From contig CABZEW010000010.1 of NCBI GenBank assembly GCA_902524845.1, forward strand, positions 1-55,632: 55,632 nucleotides of DNA. The letters run 5' to 3'. Of the stretch, positions 51,211 through 55,632 are shown piece by piece (position 1 is the first letter of the stretch; each line of letters opens with the position of its first letter). The position numbers were made by a program, and so were the translations under genes. Source of the DNA: an uncultured Alphaproteobacteria bacterium. GTDB lineage: Bacteria; Pseudomonadota; Alphaproteobacteria; Rhodobacterales; Rhodobacteraceae. The notes below the pieces were generated by a model. The model did not search any database and was not told the DNA's origin. It worked only from the letters and a program-made list of their open reading frames with translations.

Positions 51211-52827
51211 ATGACAAAGAGCTGTGCTGAGGCAACGATTGAGCTTTTATCAAAGTATGGCATAACAACGATTTTTGGTATCCCTGGTGTACATACTCTT
51301 GATTTTTGCCGTGCCTTGACTGATGGTGTCGGAGTTCCAAATAAAATAAAGCATGTACAAGCTAGAAATGAGCAAGGAGCTGGATTTATGGCAGAAGGTT
51401 GGGCAAGAGCCACTGGTGATGTTGGAGTAGCATTGGTTATATCTGGACCAGGTGTTACAAACGCGTCAACAGCACTGGGGCAATGTTATGCTGACTCTTT
51501 GCCAATGCTTTTGATTTCAGCAGAACCGGCTAGTACAAGCCTAGGAAAAGGGCAAGGGGTATTACATGAAATAACAGAACAAAAAAAGGTTACGGAACCT
51601 CTTACGGCTTTTTCAGAGACTGTTAAAACACCTAGTGATGTACCGGTCCTATTAGCCCGAGCCTTTACCATTTTTCGAAGTAAACGGCCCAGACCAGTGC
51701 ATATCTCGATCCCAATAGATATTCAGGCACAATCAGTCATCACTGATTGGAAGCCGTCTAAGATAGTGCCTACTTGTGAAGTAAGTGAGGAGGATTTGTT
51801 GAAAGCTGTTAGTCTGATAAATCAAAGCAAGAAAGCTGTATTAGTCCTGGGAGGAGGTGCGTGTGGCTCTGGAGACGAAATTCTCAAGTTAGTGGATAGT
51901 CTTGGTGCTATGGTGCTTACCACTACAGCAGGAAAGGGTGTGCTTGATGACAATCACCCACTAGTGATTTCAGGGGGTACGGTTAGAGCCGAAGCAAGGG
52001 AATATCTATCAAAGGCTGAATTAATCATAGCTATAGGCACAGAATTGGCGGAAACAGATAACTACGTTGGGAAATACCTACTCAACGGAAAAATAATCAG
52101 AGTGGATATAGATAGGAAAAAAATAAATGATAACTATCCAGCGACCATAGGACTTGTGGGTAATGCCAAAGAGATAATTCAGAAGCTAAACGCTAAACTA
52201 AATAACTCTGTTTCCCGCGAACAGCAAGAAATTATAAAGAATGAGGTTATTGCCATAAAAACGCAGATAGAAAAAAACCTTAGTAAAAGCGAGAGGCGCC
52301 ATAAAAAGCTTTTAACGATTCTACGGAAAATAGCACCTTCAGAAACAATATTTTCAACAGATGCTTGTCAGCTGTCTTACACAGGTATTTTCGATTTTAA
52401 TATTCCCAAATCACGAAAGTGGCTGCACCCGGTAGGGTTCTGTGCACTTGGTAACGCGTTGCCTAACGCAATAGGAGCAAAGATGGCGTTTCCGATGATG
52501 CCAGTAACTGTTTTGGTTGGAGACGGAGGATTTATGTTTTCCATGCCAGAGCTCCTTACCGCAAAAGAACAAAACTTATCTTTGCCTGTCATTATTTGGG
52601 AGAATGGGGGTTATAAACAAATACAAGATGACATGAGGATAATGAACATTGATCCGGTAGGGGTAGAAGGACTTAATCCCGATTTTGTTATGCTCGCTGA
52701 GGCCTGCCATTGCAAGTCAGTTTATGCTGATAGAAAGGAATTATTTGTAGAAGCGTTCAAAAATGCTCTATTAATTAAGAGTCCAACAATTATCGTTGTA
52801 AGAGAGAATTTTGATTGGCTCAACTGA
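51211..52827 (+). CDS. ThDP-dependent decarboxylase, resembling 5-guanidino-2-oxopentanoate decarboxylase (AruI)
   Basis: A 538-residue acetolactate-synthase-like enzyme. The N-terminal pyrimidine domain has FGIPGVHTLDF, ARNEQGAGFMAEGWARATG with the ThDP Glu, and GKGQGVLHEITEQKKV. The central domain is about 190-330. The C-terminal ThDP domain has LVGDGGFMFSMPE and ENGGYKQI, the GDG-x-NN motif. The ITEQKKVTEPLTAF segment recalls AruI, which decarboxylates the transamination product of arginine. An arginase-family gene is also in the window. The family is certain; the exact substrate is only probable. Confidence 0.8.
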   Translation: MTKSCAEATIELLSKYGITTIFGIPGVHTLDFCRALTDGVGVPNKIKHVQARNEQGAGFMAEGWARATGDVGVALVISGPGVTNASTALGQCYADSLPMLLISAEPASTSLGKGQGVLHEITEQKKVTEPLTAFSETVKTPSDVPVLLARAFTIFRSKRPRPVHISIPIDIQAQSVITDWKPSKIVPTCEVSEEDLLKAVSLINQSKKAVLVLGGGACGSGDEILKLVDSLGAMVLTTTAGKGVLDDNHPLVISGGTVRAEAREYLSKAELIIAIGTELAETDNYVGKYLLNGKIIRVDIDRKKINDNYPATIGLVGNAKEIIQKLNAKLNNSVSREQQEIIKNEVIAIKTQIEKNLSKSERRHKKLLTILRKIAPSETIFSTDACQLSYTGIFDFNIPKSRKWLHPVGFCALGNALPNAIGAKMAFPMMPVTVLVGDGGFMFSMPELLTAKEQNLSLPVIIWENGGYKQIQDDMRIMNIDPVGVEGLNPDFVMLAEACHCKSVYADRKELFVEAFKNALLIKSPTIIVVRENFDWLN

Positions 52828-52866
52828 AAAAAATACGTAAAATTAATATAATCCAGCGAATTACAA

Positions 52867-53052
52867 ATGATGAAACGTAAAAATAGTCCTTGTATAGATG
52901 TTTGCCAGTTTTCTGGGAAAAACGGTTGGTGTAAAGGTTGTGGTCGGACCCGAGAGGAGGCAAGAAAATGGAGATCTATGAAGCCCTTTGCTAAAACTGC
53001 GGTACTTAGAGACTTAAAAAGAAGAATTGCTATTATTACGCGTGAAAATTAA
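52867..53052 (+). CDS. DUF1289 family protein (second copy)
   Basis: A 61-residue protein with SPCIDVCQF...CKGCGRTREEARKW, the same Cys-x3-Cys...Cys-x2-Cys pattern as the protein at 46.5 kb. It starts 39 bases after the decarboxylase stop (ATG 52867, or 52870) and may share its transcript. The function is unknown; the cysteines suggest a metal site. Confidence 0.8.
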   Translation: MMKRKNSPCIDVCQFSGKNGWCKGCGRTREEARKWRSMKPFAKTAVLRDLKRRIAIITREN

Positions 53053-53129
53053 TCCAAAAAAATTGATATTGAGATTTGTGGGTTCTCTGCTTTTGAAAAA
53101 TAGAAAATATATTCCTTTTAATTTGGTCT

Positions 53130-54176
53130 TCATCTCCTACCAAGAAGCCAAACGAAAAATATACCTCCAATGAAACCAGTTACTATACCAATTGGCATGT
53201 CTTCAGGGGCCAAAATAGTTCTGGCGGTTATATCTGCCCATAAAAGAAAAATTGCTCCCAATAGGGCGGAGTAGGGTATTACGCGAACGTAATCACCTCC
53301 TACCATCATTCGCACCAGATGAGGAATCATAAGACCTACAAAACCTATCATTCCTGAAAAAGCTACCATAACCCCAGTGATAAGTGCACAAACAAAAAAT
53401 ACTTGAAGACGAAATTGTGCTACTTTTATTCCAAGGGTTGCTGCTGTTTCATCACCAACTGTCATAGCATTCAATACAGTTGTCTGGCTCCATAACCAAG
53501 CACCACAAAAAACCAATATGATAAGGGGATAAATAAGTTGATTCCATTGCGCAAAACCTAGCCCACCAAGCATCCAGAAAACAACAGTATGAGTAGCTCT
53601 TGGGTCACCTAAGAAAATCAACATATTTGCTCCAGCCATTATGATAAACGAAACGGCAACCCCTGCGAGCACCAAGCGGTCAGCACTTGTAGCGCCAGCA
53701 AAGCGTGATACTCCCAGCACTATAAATGTCGCACTTAAAGCTCCCAAGAAAGCTAGAAATGGAACCGTAAGAAGACCAAGAAATAGCCCCGTATGTAAAA
53801 GTGCTAATATTGCTCCAAATGCTCCACCAGATGATATGCCAAGAAGGTGTGGGTCGGCTAATGGATTACGGGTTACGGCTTGGAGACTAGCACCTACAAT
53901 AGCTAACCCGGCTCCAACCATCATGCTCAAAAGAGCTCGAGGAAACCTTATATCCCAAATAATGGCTTCACGTCCCTTACTCCAAATTGGATCGATAGTC
54001 CCGGGTACTACCTTGTTTGCCAACACACCCCATACGGTGCCAGTGGACACTTCAACGGCCCCCACAGAGATTGCAATAGATAACGAAACCACCAATAATG
54101 CAAATCCTATGAGAGCCAGGTACATAAGCATTGTAGATCTTTGTCTAGTATTTTTTACAACACTTTTAGTTTCCAC
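53130..54176 (-). CDS. FecCD-type ABC transporter permease (iron-siderophore/heme/cobalamin)
   Basis: A 348-residue permease with 9-10 membrane spans. RFPRALLSMMVGAGLAIVGASLQAV and the NPLADPHLLGISSGG motif are diagnostic of the BtuC/FhuB/FecCD family. GMIGFVGLMIPHLVRMMVG is the coupling-helix region. It is downstream of a periplasmic binding protein and ATPase, so the whole importer reads ATPase, binding protein, permease. The ligand is likely an iron complex, heme or a cobalamin. Confidence 0.9.
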   Translation of the reverse strand: METKSVVKNTRQRSTMLMYLALIGFALLVVSLSIAISVGAVEVSTGTVWGVLANKVVPGTIDPIWSKGREAIIWDIRFPRALLSMMVGAGLAIVGASLQAVTRNPLADPHLLGISSGGAFGAILALLHTGLFLGLLTVPFLAFLGALSATFIVLGVSRFAGATSADRLVLAGVAVSFIIMAGANMLIFLGDPRATHTVVFWMLGGLGFAQWNQLIYPLIILVFCGAWLWSQTTVLNAMTVGDETAATLGIKVAQFRLQVFFVCALITGVMVAFSGMIGFVGLMIPHLVRMMVGGDYVRVIPYSALLGAIFLLWADITARTILAPEDMPIGIVTGFIGGIFFVWLLGRR

Positions 54177-54183
54177 AATTAAG

Positions 54184-55137
54184 TTACGATCCCCAAAACG
54201 CCTTTAAAAGAGTTTTTACCGCATTAATATTTCTGGGGCCAGGCGTGGCCTCAACATATTCTAAAGTAACGAACCGATTGTTTTTTACTGCATCTAAATC
54301 TGCAAACGCAGGGTTTGACATCATGAATTCTCGCTTTTGTTCAGCGGTTACATTTCCATAGTTCACAATCACTATTACCTCCGGGTTCCTATCAATAACC
54401 TCTTCCCATGTAACTGTACCCCAACTTTTCTTAAAGTCATCCATTATGTTTGTTCCTCCTGCAGCCTCAATTAAAGCTGTTGGCATTGCATAAAGACCGG
54501 CGGTAAAGGGAGCATCTTCGCCACTATCATAAACAAATACCCTTAATGGCTTTTCGCTTTTTAGGTTTTTTGTTTTCGTAGAAAGTTCTAGGCGATAACC
54601 ATCCACTAACGAATTAGCTTTCTCCTCAACTCCAAAGATACGGCCCAAATTCAATAGGTCATTATACATATCATCTATGCTCGCTTTATCCTTTTCCATA
54701 ATGTGAGTGCAGCTTTCGGTAAGCTCGTAAACTTTTATGCCAAAGGGTTCCAATGTATCAGGGGTAACTTCACCACCTACCTTCATGCCATAATTCCAGC
54801 CTGCAAAAAAGAAATCGGCATCTGCTCCCACCAATACTTCTTTAGAAGGATATTTTTTCGATAGCTCTGGTAGAGCATCAACCCCTTCTCGCATTTTCGC
54901 ATCAAGCTTATTCCACCCAGATATACCTGTATAACCCACCATTCTATCAGTTAACCCGAGAACTAACATCATCTCAGTCAAATTAACATCATTTGATATT
55001 GCTCTTTTAGGAGGTGAATCAAAAATAACCTCTCGATCACAACTCTTTACTTTTGTTTGCGCACTAGTAGCCAATGCAGAGTGCGTAATCATTAAGATAG
55101 TCAATACACCAATTTTTATAATTGAATTTATATTCAT
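54184..55137 (-). CDS. Periplasmic binding protein of the FecCD importer
   Basis: A 317-residue class III solute-binding protein with a signal peptide (KIGVLTILMITHSALATSAQ). The body begins SCDREVIFDSPPKRAISNDVNLTEMM and contains ADADFFFAGW and VIVIVNYGN, typical of the TroA/FepB fold. A Cys near the mature N-terminus is in the mature chain (KSCDREV), not an obvious lipobox. It binds the chelated metal or cofactor. The stop is 7 bases before the permease start. Confidence 0.85.
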   Translation of the reverse strand: MNINSIIKIGVLTILMITHSALATSAQTKVKSCDREVIFDSPPKRAISNDVNLTEMMLVLGLTDRMVGYTGISGWNKLDAKMREGVDALPELSKKYPSKEVLVGADADFFFAGWNYGMKVGGEVTPDTLEPFGIKVYELTESCTHIMEKDKASIDDMYNDLLNLGRIFGVEEKANSLVDGYRLELSTKTKNLKSEKPLRVFVYDSGEDAPFTAGLYAMPTALIEAAGGTNIMDDFKKSWGTVTWEEVIDRNPEVIVIVNYGNVTAEQKREFMMSNPAFADLDAVKNNRFVTLEYVEATPGPRNINAVKTLLKAFWGS

Positions 55138-55151
55138 TTTCTCTCCTTTAT

Positions 55152-55632
55152 CTATAAATGAAATGTAATGTGTTTTGTCTTGCTCAGTGAAAGGACCTCG
55201 TGTTTCGTTCTTACCTGAAAAGCTTTCGTGATTTTGCTCTCAGAAAAAATAGTGTCGGGTGAACCAAACCCTAACGTATGACCATCTTTAATAAGCAATA
55301 CATCATCACAACAAGAAGACGCCATATTTAAGTCATGGAGAGAGGTTACAATGGTAATTTGTAGATCTTTAAGCAGTTTTATAGTCTCTAGCTGTTGGCG
55401 AATATCAAGATGATTGGTGGGTTCGTCCAGAATAAGAATATTTGGCTCCTGAGCTAGGGCGCGAGCTACCATAACTCGCTGACGCTCACCTCCAGACAAA
55501 GTGCTAAGCTCTCTGTCTGCTAGTGCGTCTAGATTTAAGCGGCTGAGCGCATAGGAAATAATTTCATTGTCCCGCTCTCCGTTTGCACTTCCGAACCACC
55601 TTCGATGAGGAGTTCGTCCAAGCCCAACTATT
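55152..55632 (-). CDS. ABC transporter ATPase, partial (cut by the right window edge)
   Basis: The C-terminal 160 residues of a FecE/BtuD-type ATPase. The frame stays open to base 55632. LSGGERQRVMVARAL is the signature motif, ILILDEPTNHLDI the Walker B with the catalytic Glu, and ITIVTSLHDLNMA the H-loop. Walker A lies outside the window. The start is not visible. It is 14 bases ahead of the binding-protein gene in the same operon. Confidence 0.9.
   Translation of the reverse strand, partial: IVGLGRTPHRRWFGSANGERDNEIISYALSRLNLDALADRELSTLSGGERQRVMVARALAQEPNILILDEPTNHLDIRQQLETIKLLKDLQITIVTSLHDLNMASSCCDDVLLIKDGHTLGFGSPDTIFSESKITKAFQVRTKHEVLSLSKTKHITFHL

Noticed and set aside
51120-51413. Open frame on the minus strand over the decarboxylase start
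   Set aside because: It overlaps the promoter and the N-terminal part of a well-supported gene, and its translation has no recognizable motif.
53641-54207. A 188-codon open frame on the plus strand
   Set aside because: It lies wholly antisense to the FecCD permease and binding-protein end, with repetitive Pro/Arg/Asn residues expected from the reverse of hydrophobic codons.

Overview
This is an AT-rich, densely packed bacterial window. It has about 55 protein genes, mostly short intergenic gaps, and many ATGA-type gene overlaps. I found no rRNA, tRNA, CRISPR array, insertion sequence or phage genes. The gene content (kynureninase, MttB-family methyltransferase without a pyrrolysine codon, DUF1289 proteins, GFA-family protein, ECF sigma module with a CpxP-like partner, TypA, MaoC, many SDR/ALDH/FAD catabolic enzymes) suggests a marine-type heterotrophic alphaproteobacterium with low GC. 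I infer this from gene families and composition only and cannot name a genus.

Layout. 1-9.5 kb: a broken gene at the left edge (weakly acyl-CoA-dehydrogenase-like), a SulP anion transporter, an M20 amidohydrolase, a plus-strand operon (quinone oxidoreductase, rhodanese, GST-like protein, hydratase), then a minus-strand operon (GYD-like protein, unknown protein, alpha/beta hydrolase, D-threonine-aldolase-like protein). In that last operon two neighbouring genes are interrupted by single-base shifts in homopolymers. 9.6-20.7 kb: methyltransferase, MaoC, UbiB-type kinase, a MotA-like fragment protein, a second rhodanese, amidohydrolase, DMT and LysE exporters, kynureninase, and a phzF-arginase-pepT operon behind a near-consensus promoter. 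20.7-25.4 kb: a truncated nitronate monooxygenase remnant, a Nudix/winged-helix (NrtR-like) regulator that looks leaderless, a Rieske oxygenase and a class III cyclase with TPRs.

25.4-31.9 kb is a minus-strand operon of DUF1330, two tandem acyl-CoA synthetases, coniferyl-type aldehyde dehydrogenase and a GMC oxidoreductase. Together these would take an alcohol to aldehyde, acid and acyl-CoA. 32-33.8 kb is typA. 33.9-41.6 kb is the most distinctive catabolic operon: DapA-family lyase, aldehyde dehydrogenase, MttB-family methyltransferase, two SDRs, a DAO-family FAD oxidoreductase and an aldo/keto reductase, with no corrinoid protein beside it. 41.7-48.1 kb carries a small membrane protein, an esterase, a class III aminotransferase, and an operon of GFA protein, threonine aldolase, DUF1289 and a TPR-sulfotransferase. 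48.3-50.2 kb is an ECF sigma regulatory module with an EF-hand protein. 50.4-55.6 kb has a membrane-anchored nuclease, a ThDP decarboxylase with a perfect inverted repeat in its promoter, a second DUF1289 protein and a FecCD-type ABC importer that runs off the right edge.
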